A DNA stretch of 64,000 nucleotides from Muscardinus avellanarius (Eukaryota > Chordata > Mammalia > Rodentia > Gliridae), in NCBI GenBank assembly GCA_963383645.1, contig OY726569.1, positions 81,154,627 to 81,218,626 of the forward strand, in the 5' to 3' direction. Positions 23,500-35,197 of the stretch are shown here, piece after piece. Within the stretch, counting starts at the first letter, position 1; each line of letters starts with the position of its first letter. Position numbers and translations under genes: made by a program. Below the pieces are notes generated by a model. The model saw only the letters and a program-made list of their open reading frames with translations. It was not told the origin of the DNA and made no database searches.

Positions 23500-23665
23500 T
23501 CAGCTGCGTCTTGGTCTTCTTAACTACCACAGTGTATTTCATGATATATCAGTCTTATAAATTAATCTCATGTTCATGGGCATTTAAGCTATTTCCAATA
23601 TTTTGCTACTATAAATAATAATCACAAACATCCTTGCACATATAGTGTTTGCACACATTCCCCTA
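23500..23665 (-). repeat. Old L1-like fragment
   Basis: atttaagctatttccaatat followed by tactataaataataatcac, the usual antisense L1 motif. Confidence 0.5.
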
Positions 23666-23733
23666 AACTAGGCTTGGTGGGGCATACCCAGCACTTGCTG
23701 GGTTCAAGGGTTCATATATTGAAATTTAGTTCT

Positions 23734-24213
23734 AGCTGGGCATGGTGGCACACAATTGTAATCCCAGTACTCAGACAGGAGGATTGCAGGTTGGCGGCCA
23801 GCCTCAGCTACTTAGTGTGGCTCTCTGCAACTCAGTAAGACCTTGTTTCAAAAACAAAAAGCTGGGCGTGGTGGTTCACACTTGTAATCCCAGTACTTGG
23901 AAGGCTGAGACAGGAGAATCACATATGTTTGAAGCCAGCCTCTGCTACCTAGTGAGGCTCTCAGCAATTTAGCGAGGCCCTGTTTTCAAATAAAATATAA
24001 AATAGGTCTGGGAAGCCAGGCATGGTGGTGCACGCTTGTAATCCCCGTGCTTGGGAGGCTTAAGACAGGAGGATCACACAGGTTCGAAGCCAGCCTCAGC
24101 TACTTAATGAGGCTCTCAGCAACTTAGTGAGACCCTGTTTCCAAATAAAATGTAAAAATAGGTCTGGGAGTATAGTCAGGAGGCAGAAAGCCCCTGGGTT
24201 CCTTACCCAGTAC

Positions 24214-24271
<58 letters not shown>

Positions 24272-24552
24272 GGTACTGGGGTTCCTGGAAGCCCTTCTAT
24301 CTCCGGGCTACACTCCCAGACCTATTTTATATTTTTATTTGGAAACAGGGTCTCTTAAGCCAGCCTGGCTGGCTTTGAACTTGCGCGATCCTTCTGTCTC
24401 CGCCTCCCAAGCGTGGGGATTACAAGCGTGTGCCACCACGCCCGGCTCCAGTACTATATATGTATAAAAAAGAAAAAAAGGCCAGTGGTATAGCTAAGAG
24501 GTAGAATACCCCTGGGTACATCCTCAGTACCTCACCTAAAAAAAAAAATGAG
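23734..24552 (+). repeat. Cluster of four nested B1-dID copies around an AT microsatellite
   Basis: A B1 unit (23,734-23,859) is followed by a second (23,860-24,013) and a third with ID half (24,014-24,213). An AT tract (24,222-24,268) follows. An antisense altered-ID copy (24,271-24,447) is inserted in the tract, with ccagtact-type sequence on both sides. A last ID half (24,483-24,540) probably belongs to the first or second unit. Confidence 0.8.
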
Positions 24553-24559
24553 TTCTGTT

Positions 24560-25325
24560 CAACACTTGCCAATCACACAAACCGCGCTCTCCCTGGGCAC
24601 CGTGCCGTTACTGAAGTTTACCCACATGCCACATTCTGCTGAGATGACAGAGCTTTTAAACGGGCACCTTTGAATCTAAGCAGATCTTATTCTCGCCCAT
24701 CAGCCACGAGGCTGGGTTGGCACTCACTCGTGTTCCCTTACCTTTTGACCAGTGCAGAAGTCAGAGCAACAAGTCTGGTCTGGAAGGAAGTTCCAGGGAG
24801 CGAGGAGTCCCGGCGCGTCGGATGGTGGCGGTGTGGAGACTAGGAGGTGGCCGAAAGCTCCCTGGACAACCGCCACAAATTCAGCCTGGCTTGGTTCTGG
24901 GAGTGTCTGGGCCGCTGGCGGTGTGAGCACCAGGGCACATGTGCTGGGTGGCCTTGTGAAGAACCGCAAAGACAAATTGAGAATATAGTAGAGTTGCTGG
25001 GCAGAAGGAAAAGGGCCTGCTGGGAGCAGGTCAGGGCCCAGAAGCAGTCATCATGGTCAATGTGTACTGTGTCAAGGGGGGATTGAGGTGGGGGGGAGCG
25101 GCAGAGGGAACAGGTTCCAGGAAATGAGAGAGGAGCCTTTAGAAGCAACTCCAGGGGTTACAAGCTGGGAGAGCAGGGAGGTCAAGAGACCGGGCATCTG
25201 GTCCAGGCAGGACACCACCTGGCCATATGACCTGGGTGCCACAATGGTTCCGCCCAAAAAAGGGAACTGCTGAAATGAAGGCTTCCCAGTCCATTCCGGG
25301 AGCCTCTCATTCTGCATTTCATTTT
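24560..25325. other. Unique sequence
   Basis: No repeat or gene recognised. Overlapping short open frames on both strands show no coding signature. Confidence 0.45.
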
Positions 25326-25341
25326 AAAATTCCTTGGGAGA

Positions 25342-25571
25342 GTCGGGCATGGTGGCTCATGCTTGTCATCCCAGTACTTGGGAGGCTGAGACAGGAGGAT
25401 CATAGTTTCGCCACCAGCCTCAGCTATTTTGTGAGGCCCTCCGCAACTGAGTGAGACCCTATTTCAAAATAAAGAGTTAAAAATAGGGCTGGGGGTGTAG
25501 CTCAGAAGTAGAATGCCCCTGGGTTCAATCCCCAGTACTGCAAAAATAAATAAATAAATAAATAAATAATA
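25342..25571 (+). repeat. B1-dID SINE with target-site duplication
   Basis: TAAAATTCCTTG at 25,325-25,336 and 25,572-25,583. The tail is (AAAT)n. Confidence 0.92.
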
Positions 25572-25589
25572 TAAAATTCCTTGAAAAAC

Positions 25590-26095
25590 CAGAAGAGCTT
25601 AGCAAAAAAGAAAAGGACCAGCCAAGAACACCATACATGGCTCCGGAGGGTGGAACAGGCAAGGGTCTTGATTAACTTTGCCAGCCCCAGTTGCAGCCCA
25701 CCCCTGCGCACTGTGACCAGTGTGGACAGGTGACCAATAGCCAGAGGGGCTTCCCTCAGAGGCTCCACCCCATGTGTATTCCTGAAGCTGAATTTTCATC
25801 AGCTGGGGGGTGGTGAATAGAGGCTCAAAGTCAAAATTAGAATGAAAAAATAAGCAAAGCGACAGTTTATAGACGGAAATGCACATCTTCCAGACACATT
25901 TGGGTGCTCTAAGAGATACCTGTCTCCCCAAAGACAAGGCTTTGAAGTCAGGGTTGTATCTTTTAAATCTTTTATAATATGCAAAACTCTCTAAGTTCTC
26001 TGTCTATAACAGAGTATCCTTAACTGTCAGTGTCAGGTGGAACCCTAAGACTGGTGTGCAGACTGGAAGGCTCAGTCATGAAGCGCCTACCTGTG
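25590..26095. other. Unique sequence
   Basis: No feature recognised. Confidence 0.45.
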
Positions 26096-26101
26096 TAACA
26101 G

Positions 26102-26283
26102 AGCCAGGCATGGCAGCACAGCTCTAATCTCAGTGCTTGGGAGGCTGAGACCAGAAGATCCCAGGTTCAAGGCCAGCCTCAGCAACTTAGCCAGACCCTA
26201 TTTCAATACAAATAAAAAGAAGGGGGGGGGTTGTAACTTGGAGGTAGAATGCCCTTGGATCCAATCCCCCTGTACCGAAATAA
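26102..26283 (+). repeat. B1-dID SINE
   Basis: A diverged sense copy with a G run at the linker-ID junction. Confidence 0.78.
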
Positions 26284-26284
26284 A

Positions 26285-27340
26285 AAGATTAATTTAAAAT
26301 GTGTAATGGACAAATCCCAAATCTGTAATGATCATGGATCAATAAAAACTGAATTTTCCCTCTTGAGATGCTTCTGTTCTTTTGAGTAAAATTGAAAAGG
26401 CAGCAATTTTTCTTTAAAATTTTACTTCTGTTCAGGTGGATTTGAGGAAATGACAGAGATTGTGGAGAAGCTAAAATCTCCCCTCCCCACCACCACCTGG
26501 ACCCTGCAGGCCACCCGTGACACTCCCCCACACACACACTAGTAAGTGAGGGATGGGTGGCAGAACCCCAAGCCTGTCCACAGCAGCAGCCCAGGGAGCC
26601 GGCCCAAAGGAGGAGCCATTCCTACTTGTGGCCACTAGATGGCGAGTCAACTCCAAAATTCCCCGCACTCAGGTTTCCAAGCTTGGAGTCAGAACTTCTG
26701 CCCCAACAGCCTACATCTGGGCAGATTTCTCCGAGGCCCGGCATTCTCATCATGTATCAGGGTTACTGACGCTACCTCACACCTATATAGTGAAGAAGAA
26801 AATCAAGCTCCTGGGCAGAGTTCCATAACATCCCCTTGCCCAGGCCAGCCCAGCCTGGAGGTGGGCAACCCAGAGGGCAGACAGCCTGGAAGGCAAGGAG
26901 ATGGCGCCTCTGCCAACAGAGGTAGAGGAAGAGGGAGCTTGCCGGAAAGGACCTCTGCTCTCGAGGTCAGCTGAGCTGGGGAAATGGAGCCTGGGCTCCC
27001 CTCCTCCAAACCCCAACAACTCCTGTTAACAAGCTCATTTTGCAACTGAGGAACTAGAGTCAGACAGTAAACAGTTTAAATATCCTTCCCCAGCTGGAAG
27101 GAAGTAATACTGAGACTCTGACCCTCAGACCCTGGCCCGGGGCTCCGGCTCCAGAGTCTCCAGCGATGCTCATCTGCCCATGTTGCTTCTCCGCAGCCTT
27201 GGATCAGCCAGGGCAGCTTGTATGCACCAGCCCTGCTGGGTCTGCTTCTGCACCCAAGTGAAGGATACGCTGATCAGCAGATTGCTCTAGGCCAGGCAGG
27301 GCGGCCAGCCGAGGGAGGCAGAGGTGTTTATGCTCTGTGA
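26285..27340. other. Mostly unique sequence with a MIR fragment
   Basis: An AT-rich segment to about 26,450, then mixed DNA. A possible antisense MIR lies at about 27,020-27,130 (cattttgcaactgaggaac). No gene seen. Confidence 0.4.
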
Positions 27341-27349
27341 CAGCAAATT

Positions 27350-27562
27350 TTTTTTTTTTTTTTCGGGTCTGGGGATGGAACCCAGAGGCATTTGACCTCC
27401 GAGCTACACCCCGTGCCCAATTTTTTATTCTTTATTTTGGAACAGGGTCTCACTGAGTTGTGAGGGCCTCACTAAGTAGCTGAGGCTGTCCGTGAACCGC
27501 GATCCTCCAATCTCAGCCTCCCAAATGCTGGGCTCACAAGCGTGCGCCACCACGCCCGGCTT
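27350..27562 (-). repeat. B1-dID SINE with target-site duplication
   Basis: TGACAGCAAATT at 27,338-27,349 and 27,563-27,574. The ID end is of the cgggtctgggg (gacccg) type. Confidence 0.92.
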
Positions 27563-27699
27563 TGACAGCAAATTCTTAAGCGCAGGTTGATGAGCCCTCC
27601 CCATCCTGCATGGCTCAGGTACTGGAGGTGGGGTGGGGACAGAAGTATCTGTGTGTGCCTGAACTGTGAAGTGAGTGTCCACACACGTGAATCCTGGCA

Positions 27700-27855
27700 T
27701 TCAGCAGTTCTGGGTTTGAGTTGTCTGGCTTTACCAACGACCTGCTCTGTGCTTTTGAGCAGTGCCTTCCCTCTCTGAATCTGCTTCCTCGCCTATAAAT
27801 GGGAATGATGACAGCCCCCCTCCCTTCTAGTTCCTGTGAAGATTCAATGATGCTG
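27700..27855 (+). repeat. MIR SINE
   Basis: gccttccctctctgaatctg, ctataaatgggaatgatga, then gaagattcaatg. Confidence 0.6.
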
Positions 27856-27990
27856 CAGGACACAGTGGTACATGCTTGTAATCTCAGTACTTGGGAAACT
27901 GAGACAGGTGGATCATAGGTTTGAGTCCAGCCTCGATATTTTCGCAAGCCTCTCAACAAATTAGTGAGACTGTTTCAAAAATTAAAAAGG
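27856..27990 (+). repeat. B1 unit without ID half
   Basis: A sense B1 body ending in attaaaaag, inserted at the end of the MIR. Confidence 0.7.
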
Positions 27991-27994
27991 TTGT

Positions 27995-28430
27995 GAGGCC
28001 AATCACAAGGGAACAAGTCGGGAAGCCACAAGTAGAAAAAAGCTCACCTCCCAAGATCTTCAGCAGCCAGTCTCTTCCAGGGGCCTCTTCCCAGACGTGA
28101 GGGCACATCTCGGTCTCTCTATCCTTTCTTTGGCTTGAAATAAACTCCCATACCCCCACGCCCACCCTTCTATTATCTGTGAACTGCAGGGCTCAAATTT
28201 TGCAGGATTAAGAACCCACTAAAGAGAAAACCTGCATCAGTGTGACCCTCCACGTGACCCCCAGGGAGCCCCTGGGGAGCACAGCAGGGTTGGAGGGCTG
28301 CAGCGGGTTCCGGGGCACCCGTGACACAACTCTGGTGCTTGTGTGGCTGTGTGGAGATAGAATAAAGAATGTAACGGGGCTGCTTCCCAGCCCTTGGCCA
28401 GGAACTTCAGAAATCCTCGGGATTCCCTGG
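27995..28430. other. Unique sequence
   Basis: No feature recognised. Confidence 0.4.
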
Positions 28431-28431
28431 A

Positions 28432-28630
28432 GCCTGGTGTGGTGGCACATGCCTGAAATCCCCATACTTGGAGGCTGGGACAAGAGGATTGCAGGTTCAA
28501 GACCAGCCTCGGCAATTTAGCAATGCCCCCAGAAACTGAGAAAGACCCTGTTTCAAAATAAAAACTAAAATAGAGCTGGGAGTGTGGCTCAGAGGTAAAA
28601 TGCCCCTGGGTTCAGTCCCTAGTATCAGGA
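28432..28630 (+). repeat. B1-dID SINE
   Basis: A sense copy. The tail has become (GGAA)n. Confidence 0.8.
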
Positions 28631-28639
28631 AAGGAAGGA

Positions 28640-28990
28640 AGGAAGGCAGCCCGTCACCCTTGGAATTTCCTGAGTAGCAGTATTTTTCTTCTGCTACTGG
28701 GAAAACTCACAGGAGCCCCTAGGTACCTTCAGAATGCAGACTGGTCACCCGGTCACTGGAAAGACCAACCTCAGGATTAGTCCGGCCCTCTGGAGCTGGG
28801 CTATCAACCTGTTCTTCAGTCGTGTTTACCTAGGGAAACTGATAAAACCCTACCACAGCGGTTCCGGGTAGGGCTTTATCATGGATATGCAGAGGGTGAC
28901 AAGAGGGGTCTGAGGCTGTGTGCGTCCTCCCAGGTCTTGCCCTCTGTGCCTTCATTTAGCTGCTCCTGTGTGTACTAACACTGGAATTAA
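28640..28990. other. Unique sequence
   Basis: No feature recognised. Confidence 0.4.
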
Positions 28991-28995
28991 TTGTG

Positions 28996-29192
28996 TCGGG
29001 CAGGGTGGCACATGCCTGTAATCCTGGGAGGCCAAGATGGAAGGATTGCAGGTTCAAGGTCCACCTTAGAAACTTAACAAGACCCTCAGCAACTAAGCAA
29101 GACTGTGTTCCCAAGTGGAGGGTGGGCTGGGATGGAGCTGGGAGGTGGAATGCCCCGGGGTTCAATCCCTTGGACCAGAAGAAGGAAAAAAA
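28996..29192 (+). repeat. B1-dID SINE
   Basis: A diverged sense copy missing the agcacttgg segment of B1. Confidence 0.75.
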
Positions 29193-29199
29193 ACCCGTA

Positions 29200-29920
29200 A
29201 CTCTAAGAGTGTAAGTGTAGTGTATCCAGTAAATCCTGCGAGTCGCCTTAGCAAATCACCAAAACCGAGGCAACAGGGATCCCCAGTTTGTGTCTGGAGT
29301 GGAGCAGTGCTGGGGCCTGAGCCCGCACGCCGGTAGAGGGCGGTGCTGACTGTGGGTAGCGCAGAATTGAATCGCAGTACATCCAGCTGGTGATACCCCA
29401 CGGTGGGAGGAAACAGAACACGGGCACACCAAAGCACGCGCACATTTGAGTACTAGAGACGTGGTGTGTGCTCCAACGTGTCCACCATGTCTGCAAATCA
29501 AGGCCCAGACCACCCGCCTTCTGGCGGGCTCAAGCCACGCCCTGCCGCGCTTCAGTTTTCTCAGCAGAGGGCGCTCCAGGCTCACAGAGCCTCCATCTCC
29601 GCTCTGCCGTCAGCTCCGGGACCTCAGGAATCACAGAGAAAATAGAACCCTCGCTGGCCTGTGGGTTTCAAGTTTTTATCCGGTGTCCATAATAGGCGTC
29701 TCTGCTGCTGGCTTCAGCGACATAGACCACACCCAGGAGCCTGGACCATACCCCTCGAGCTATCCGGCGAAACAGGCTTTCCATTCCGGGGCAGATCCAG
29801 GTTCTGTGGAGGCTGAGCTTATGCATTTAGGGGTCAATTTTTCAACAAAGACAAATGTACATATACAACGTTAAGGAAAGTAGATGTTGATCTAGACTGA
29901 GGGGTCGGAATTCAACAAAT
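29200..29920. other. Unique sequence
   Basis: A G+C-rich part near 29.3-29.6 kb with scattered CpGs. No gene or repeat recognised. Confidence 0.4.
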
Positions 29921-29930
29921 GATACTGTGT

Positions 29931-29931
<1 letters not shown>

Positions 29932-29976
<45 letters not shown>

Positions 29977-30128
29977 CAGGGAATTGACCTCAGAGCACTC
30001 TACCTCTGAGTTACAACCCCAAGCCTCTTTTTTTGTTCTAAGTGGCTGAGGCTGGCCTGGAACCGGTGGTCCTCCTCTCTCAGCCTCCCAAGTACTGGGA
30101 TTAGAGGCATGTGCCACCACGCCTGGCT
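29932..30128 (-). repeat. B1-dID SINE with (GT)n tail
   Basis: A GT tract (29,932-29,972) forms the tail of an antisense copy (29,973-30,128). Confidence 0.85.
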
Positions 30129-30145
30129 AAAATGACACAGCGCCA

Positions 30146-30345
30146 GCCCGGTGTGGTGACACACCTGTGTGATCCCAGTACTTGAGAGGCTGAGACAGAA
30201 GGACCTCAGGACCTCGGCCAGCCCCAGAAACCTACAGAGGCCTTCTGTAACTTAGTGAGAACCTGTTTCAAAATAAAAAATAGAACTGGGGATGTAGCTC
30301 AGAGGCAGAATGCCGCTAGGTTCACTCCCTAGTACCACCCCAAAT
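30146..30345 (+). repeat. B1-dID SINE
   Basis: A diverged sense copy with a short duplication (acctcaggacctc) in B1. Confidence 0.78.
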
Positions 30346-30830
30346 CAAAAGGTTAATAGTGCTGTGTGCATCAGCTCCCTGGGGCTTTGGCAGGGGCCTC
30401 CTGATGGTTTGGCAGCTCTCCCCCAACACAAGGTGCTCTGCTGTGAGGCTGCCACCCCCGGCCCCTTGTGCTGGGGGAGCGGAAGGCAGCTTTCCGGGCC
30501 TCTTCCTCCTGAGTCGGGCCTCACGTAGCCCCCCACCCTTCCACTCGGTATCATTTCAAGACCGTAAAGCCCACTGAGCTACAAAGAATAACGCCTTGAA
30601 ATCAGTACAGAAAACACTTGGAATGTACCTCTCTGTGAAAGGGAAGCAGCAGAATGTACGTGCATTTACACTGAAGTGTGACTTGAGGGAAATTTCATAC
30701 ATACTCATGAGGGGCTGACCCTGCGGCCACTGCTGTAGTGCATGTGTTAGTGAATAAAAAACCCGTCCCTCGCATGGAGCTTGCGTTCTAGCAAGAGGAG
30801 ACAACAACAAACAATAAATAAAATAAATAA

Positions 30831-31045
30831 GCCAGGCACGCTTGTAATCCCAGCATTTGGGAGGCAGAGACCGGAGGATCACGATTCGCGGACAGCCTCA
30901 GCTACTTAGTGAGGCCCTCTGCAACTCAGTGAGACCCTGTTTCAAAATAAAGAATAAAAAATAGGACAGGGGTGTAGCTCGGAGGTCGAATGCCCCTGGG
31001 TGCTACCTCCGGACCTGCTAAAATTAATTAATTAATTAATTAATA
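30831..31045 (+). repeat. B1-dID SINE with short B1 deletion
   Basis: The tggtggcgca segment is missing near the 5' end (gccaggcacgcttgtaatcc). The tail is (AATT)n. Confidence 0.85.
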
Positions 31046-31154
31046 TGTAAGCAAATCACACAGTATGTTAGATGTGCTATGGGGAAAAAAGCAGATCCAG
31101 AAAAAGAGGTTCGAGAGAGCTGGAGTGGGGAGGGAGGGCCACACCAACAGGTGA

Positions 31155-31314
31155 AGCCGGGCGTGGTAATCTCAGTACTTGAGGGGCTGAAACAAGAGGA
31201 TCAGGATCGCAGGTTCAAAGGCAGCCTCTGCAATTTAACAAGCCCAAAATAAAAGGGCTGGAGGGATAGCTGGGAGGAAGAAAGAACAAGCCTGGGTTCA
31301 CGCCCCAGTAATTA
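31155..31314 (+). repeat. B1-dID SINE with target-site duplication
   Basis: AACAGGTGA at 31,146-31,154 and 31,315-31,323. Several internal deletions. Confidence 0.85.
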
Positions 31315-31567
31315 AACAGGTGAGGTGGCTTTTGAGCAAAGACTTAGGGCTATGGGTGAGTCATGTGGGTTATTGGGGGGAAGAGCTTTCCAGGCAGAGG
31401 GAACAGCCAGGGCAAAGGCACCAGGCAGGTGTGCTGGGGCTCTGTGGACAGGGAATGGGCGGGCGACTCCGCCAAGAGGGAAGGACGGGGTGGGGGAGTG
31501 AGGCCACTACAGACCTGGTGTCTGAGCGAGATGAGCCTTACAGCACTGGGCAAAGAACCTCTTAGGC

Positions 31568-31757
31568 CCTGTTTCCTCTGGTACCGGGGACTGACCCAGT
31601 GGTACTCTACCACTGTCTCCTCAGCCCTTTTTATTTATTTTTTAATTTTTGAGACAGGGTCTCACTCAATTGCCCAGGCTGGCCTGGCACTTGTGATCCT
31701 CCCGCCTCAGCCTCCCAAGTTGCTGGGATTATGGGTTGTGCCGCCACACCTGGCCTC
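31568..31757 (-). repeat. B1-dID SINE, old type
   Basis: An antisense copy with ttgcccaggctggcctggc, closer to ancestral B1 than to the common squirrel form. Confidence 0.78.
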
Positions 31758-31904
31758 CAACATCTTTTAAAAGGATTAGCTGGCTGGATGTGTTAAGAAA
31801 AGCTATTAAGGATTCAAGGTACAACTGGGAAAATTAATTAGATGATTGCGATAATCCGGGCGGGAGACGAGAGCGGAAGAGGAGGGGCACGTCTTGTGGG
31901 TTTG

Positions 31905-31985
31905 TCTTGTTTGGTGCTCGACCGTCAAATGCAGGACCTCATTCCTCCTGAGGACACACGCTACCGCTGAGCTGCACTCCCAACC
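31905..31985 (-). repeat. ID-type monomer SINE
   Basis: An antisense tRNA-like body (acgctaccgctgagctgcac) with the full anticodon-side segment. Confidence 0.55.
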
Positions 31986-31999
31986 AGAGCCAGGGGGCT

Positions 32000-32160
32000 A
32001 GACCCGGGGCTCACTGGCCACGTGGCAAGCCTCTGACTCCTCTGAGCCTCGGTTTGCTTATTTGTACGTGGAATGTACCTCTCAGGACTGTGGTACAGAA
32101 CAAGCAAGATAATACAAGCAAGAATACACGCTGAATTACAAAGCCGTATGAGAACTTTCA
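32000..32160 (+). repeat. MIR SINE fragment
   Basis: ctctgagcctcggtttgctt followed by a tail ending agccgtatgagaac. Confidence 0.5.
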
Positions 32161-32239
32161 ATATAGAGACCTACACTTGAAGGAAGAGGCGGATGTCTTT
32201 CCTCCACCTCCCAGCTAAATAACTCTTGTTTTCTTTTCT

Positions 32240-32668
32240 TTTTGTATTACTGCAGATGGGGCCCGGAGGGGGTTTATTTCCAAGATATACTCCCAAGCCC
32301 CTTTTTTTATATTTTGTTTTGCAGCACTGGGGATTGAACCCAGGGGCATTCTACCGCCAAGCTACACCTCCAGCCTTGTTTTTTTATTCTTTATTTTGAA
32401 ACAGGGCCTCACTAAGTTGCAGATGACCTCACTAAGTAGCTGACACTGGCCAAGAACCTGGGATCCTTTTTTCTCAGCCTCCCAAGTACGGGGATTACAA
32501 GCGTGCACCACCATACCCGGCTCTTATATTGTGTTTTGAAACAGGGTCTTGCTAGCATGCTGAGAGTCTGTCTCACTACACTACCAAGGCTGGCCTCAGA
32601 CCTGCAATCCTCCTGTCTCGGCCCCCCAAGTACTGAGATGAATAGTTGTGCACCCCTACCCCTGGCTT
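32240..32668 (-). repeat. B1-dID SINE split by a younger copy (32,322-32,523)
   Basis: The inner antisense copy is flanked by TTATATTTTGTTTTG (32,307-32,321) and TTATATTGTGTTTTG (32,524-32,538), which are the linker of the outer copy. Confidence 0.85.
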
Positions 32669-32699
32669 AATAGCTCTCCGTTCTTCAAGTCTCCGTTGT

Positions 32700-33147
32700 C
32701 AGTGCCTGTTCGAGGTTTGGCTGTGGGGTGAGTGTATCCCCCACAGGTTCACTGGCTGGAAGCTTGGTTCCCAGCATGGCGATGTGGAGAGGTGGGGTCT
32801 AGTGGTAGGTTATCAGGTCATTGGGGGTGCTCCCCTCAGAAGGGACTGATGCTGGTCTCATGAAAAGAGTTAGTTCTGGCAAGAGTGGGTTGGTAAAAAG
32901 GGACCCCTGAAGTGCTCTGACTCCCTGTCTCACGATGTGCCTGCTCCCTCCACACACACACTCCTACCATGATGCCACCTGCCATGTTGAGATGCAGCCA
33001 GGGGACCTCACCAGAGGCCAAACAGATGGGGCCACCCAATCTAGTCTGGGGCCTCCAGACTATGGTCTAAGTGAACCTTTTTTGCTTATTCATCACCCAG
33101 TACAAGGTATTTTGTCACCGTTCATAAAACGAACTAAGACAGCATCC
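32700..33147 (+). mobile_element. MaLR-type solo LTR
   Basis: Starts gaggtttggctgtggggtga, with gtggggtctagtggtaggtt, then ctcatgaaaagagttagttc, and ends cgaactaagacag. This is the order of THE1/MST-like ERVL-MaLR LTRs. No internal coding region is present. Confidence 0.65.
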
Positions 33148-33182
33148 CTGACTCCTCTGATTGGCTTACGGAAGAGCTAGAT

Positions 33183-33630
33183 CAGTGGTTCTCATTAGGG
33201 TTGTGGGTGGGGATTTTATCCCCTGTTCTCCCCATATTCTTTAAGAGGATATCTGGAAATATCTGGAGATGTTTCTTGTTGTGCGGCTAGGAGAAGGGCG
33301 CATCTAGCCGGCAGAGGCCAAGGGACATCCTCTAATTCACAGAAGAGTCGTCATAGTAATTATCCAGGCCAGAATGTTGATTGTGCCCCTGTTAAGAAAC
33401 TCTGCTGTAAGCCAGGCATGGTGGCACACGCTTGTAATCCCAGTATTTGGGAGGCTGAGACTGGAGGATCATGGTGCGTGGACAGCCTCAGCTACCTAGT
33501 GAGGCCCTCTGCAACTTAGTGAGACCCTGTTTCAAAATAAAGAATAAAAAAAAATAGGGCAGGGAATGTAGCTTGGAGGTCAAATGCCCCTGGGTTCCAT
33601 CCCCAGACCCTCAAAAAAAAGAAACTCTGC
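33183..33630 (+). mobile_element. MER20-like hAT nonautonomous DNA transposon
   Basis: Starts cagtggttctcattaggg, has atctggagatgtttcttgtt, tggatt-type interior and ends ttaagaaactctg. The length of about 220 bp matches MER20. A B1-dID copy sits at its 3' end. Confidence 0.65.
33411..33618 (+). repeat. B1-dID SINE at the MER20-like 3' terminus
   Basis: AAGAAACTCTGCT is identical at 33,394-33,406 and 33,619-33,631, so the last bases of the older transposon were duplicated by the insertion. Confidence 0.93.
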
Positions 33631-33634
33631 TCTA

Positions 33635-34970
33635 GATGGCACAGGGGCAGACGACCTCCTTCCCACTCAATGGCCATTGCCCTTCTCCTGTCTCCTACTG
33701 AGACAGACCTGAGAATGCCTGGTACCCAATCTCCCGGCCTCCCTGTAGCTAGTCATCCCTGCACAACCCGGTTAGATGTAAAGGGACTTAAATGAGATAC
33801 AATTAGATGTAAAGAGAAGTCTACTAGAGGCTTCTGGGAAATGTTTTTCTTCTTGATAAAAATAGTAAGTGCAGGAGGAGAACCCACCCTTCACTCTGTC
33901 TTGAACACCACTGTGTGAGGATGTGATGCTTGGGACTGTGTCATCCATCCTGTGGATCACAGGCAACGCCACCAAAAGTACTGAGGATGGCAGAGCAGAA
34001 AAAGGACTAGCCAGGCTGTGATCATTCGGTTGCTAGGCAACTCCATTCCAAGCTCTTCCCTAGGCAGTGAGCCAACACATATCCTACGCCTAGATTGCTT
34101 TGAGTTGACTTCTCTGTTACTTGCAGCCAAAAGCATCCTAGGAATACGGGCCCTCTTCCTGGTGCTCCATTGTTCTGTGTGACACGTCACCCCCCCTTAC
34201 TGGACCATGAGCTCCTCCAGGGCAGAGCTGTGCTTCCCCCAAGATCTCCATGCCTAGTGCCTGCCTGGGACAGCTAGAGGCTTAGAGAGAATGTGATGGA
34301 TCCGTTTAAAAGAGGAGAATCGCTGGAGAAAGGATGCTGCTCTCCAAAGCCCAGCTGTGGGGTTTCCTGAGAGCTGCTTCTAGACCCCCATCCCAGCAGC
34401 CTGGCAGAGGCCAGTGTAAACACATCTGGGGTGAACACCCTCAATGCTCGGGATGCCAGGAGGGCTGGCCCAGAGGCGGAGGCGGAGCTCCAGGTCTTCC
34501 CGCTGCACTGAGAAGCTGAGGACCAAATGGCTCCACAGGCAAGCCTGGAAGCACACAGCAAGTGCAGGTGTTTCTTCCAGAAGAGGCCTGCTTGACGCCC
34601 TACCTGCCACCCTGCCCACAGATGCTCATATCAGGGCTGGGAAGTCACTCGGAAACCAACTGAGCCAGGGTTCCCCCATGAAGGGGGACCTACCCAACTC
34701 CTCAGGAGTGAGGACTCTGGTTTGCATGGAGAGGACACGGCCTCCTTCTGCCTCTCTCCAAGCTCCTTCCACAAAGTAAAGGCCAGTCCTGCCCTCTTTT
34801 CAGCCTAGACGGGGGCAGGGCTCCAGACCTTATTTATTCCCAGACCTTCAGTAGACCCCCAGAAGTCTGTCAAGGGAACTCTGGGGCGACCATAAGGAGT
34901 GCAGTCCAGAGCTTAGGATACAGTCTTGACACCAAGTTGACCTACAATGGAATCCCTCCTCAGCCACCGC
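33635..34970. other. Repeat-poor sequence
   Basis: An L2-like 3' piece at about 34,195-34,290 (ccatgagctcctccagggca). Otherwise unique, with no gene signal. Confidence 0.4.
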
Positions 34971-34984
34971 CTTCCTTTATTATT

Positions 34985-35183
34985 ATTGGTTTAGGGAATT
35001 GAACCCAGAGGCATCCTACCTCCAAGCCACACCCTCAGCCTTTTTATTTTTTTCTTTTGAAACAGGGTCTTGCTGCGTTGCTAAGAGTCTTGCTAAATTG
35101 CTAAGGCTAGCCTCGAACTTGTGATCCTCCTGTCTCAGCCTCCCAAGGACTGGGTTTACAACTGTGTACCGCCATGTCTGGCT
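34985..35183 (-). repeat. B1-dID SINE with 14-bp target-site duplication
   Basis: CTTCCTTTATTATT at 34,971-34,984 and 35,184-35,197. Confidence 0.92.
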
Positions 35184-35197
35184 CTTCCTTTATTATT

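Larger units (their letters stand above)
30735..31875 (+). repeat. Ancient interspersed repeat split by SINEs
   Basis: Pieces at about 30,735-30,829 (cgcatggagcttgcgttcta), 31,046-31,145, 31,324-31,470 (ttccaggcagagggaacag) and 31,790-31,875 (gattgcgataatccgggc) follow the order of a common old mammalian repeat whose family name I cannot assign with certainty. Three B1-dID copies interrupt it. Confidence 0.45.

Noticed and set aside
26434..26450. Alternative terminal LRRC74A exon (R-W-I-stop)
   Set aside because: It is 5 kb further and has a weaker tract. The acceptor at 21,445 is closer and stronger and keeps a serine at the junction.
32700..33147. Endogenous retrovirus with genes
   Set aside because: Only LTR-like sequence is present here and at 7880, 49,742 and 55,305. 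No gag, pol or env reading frame is visible, and MaLR elements lack env.
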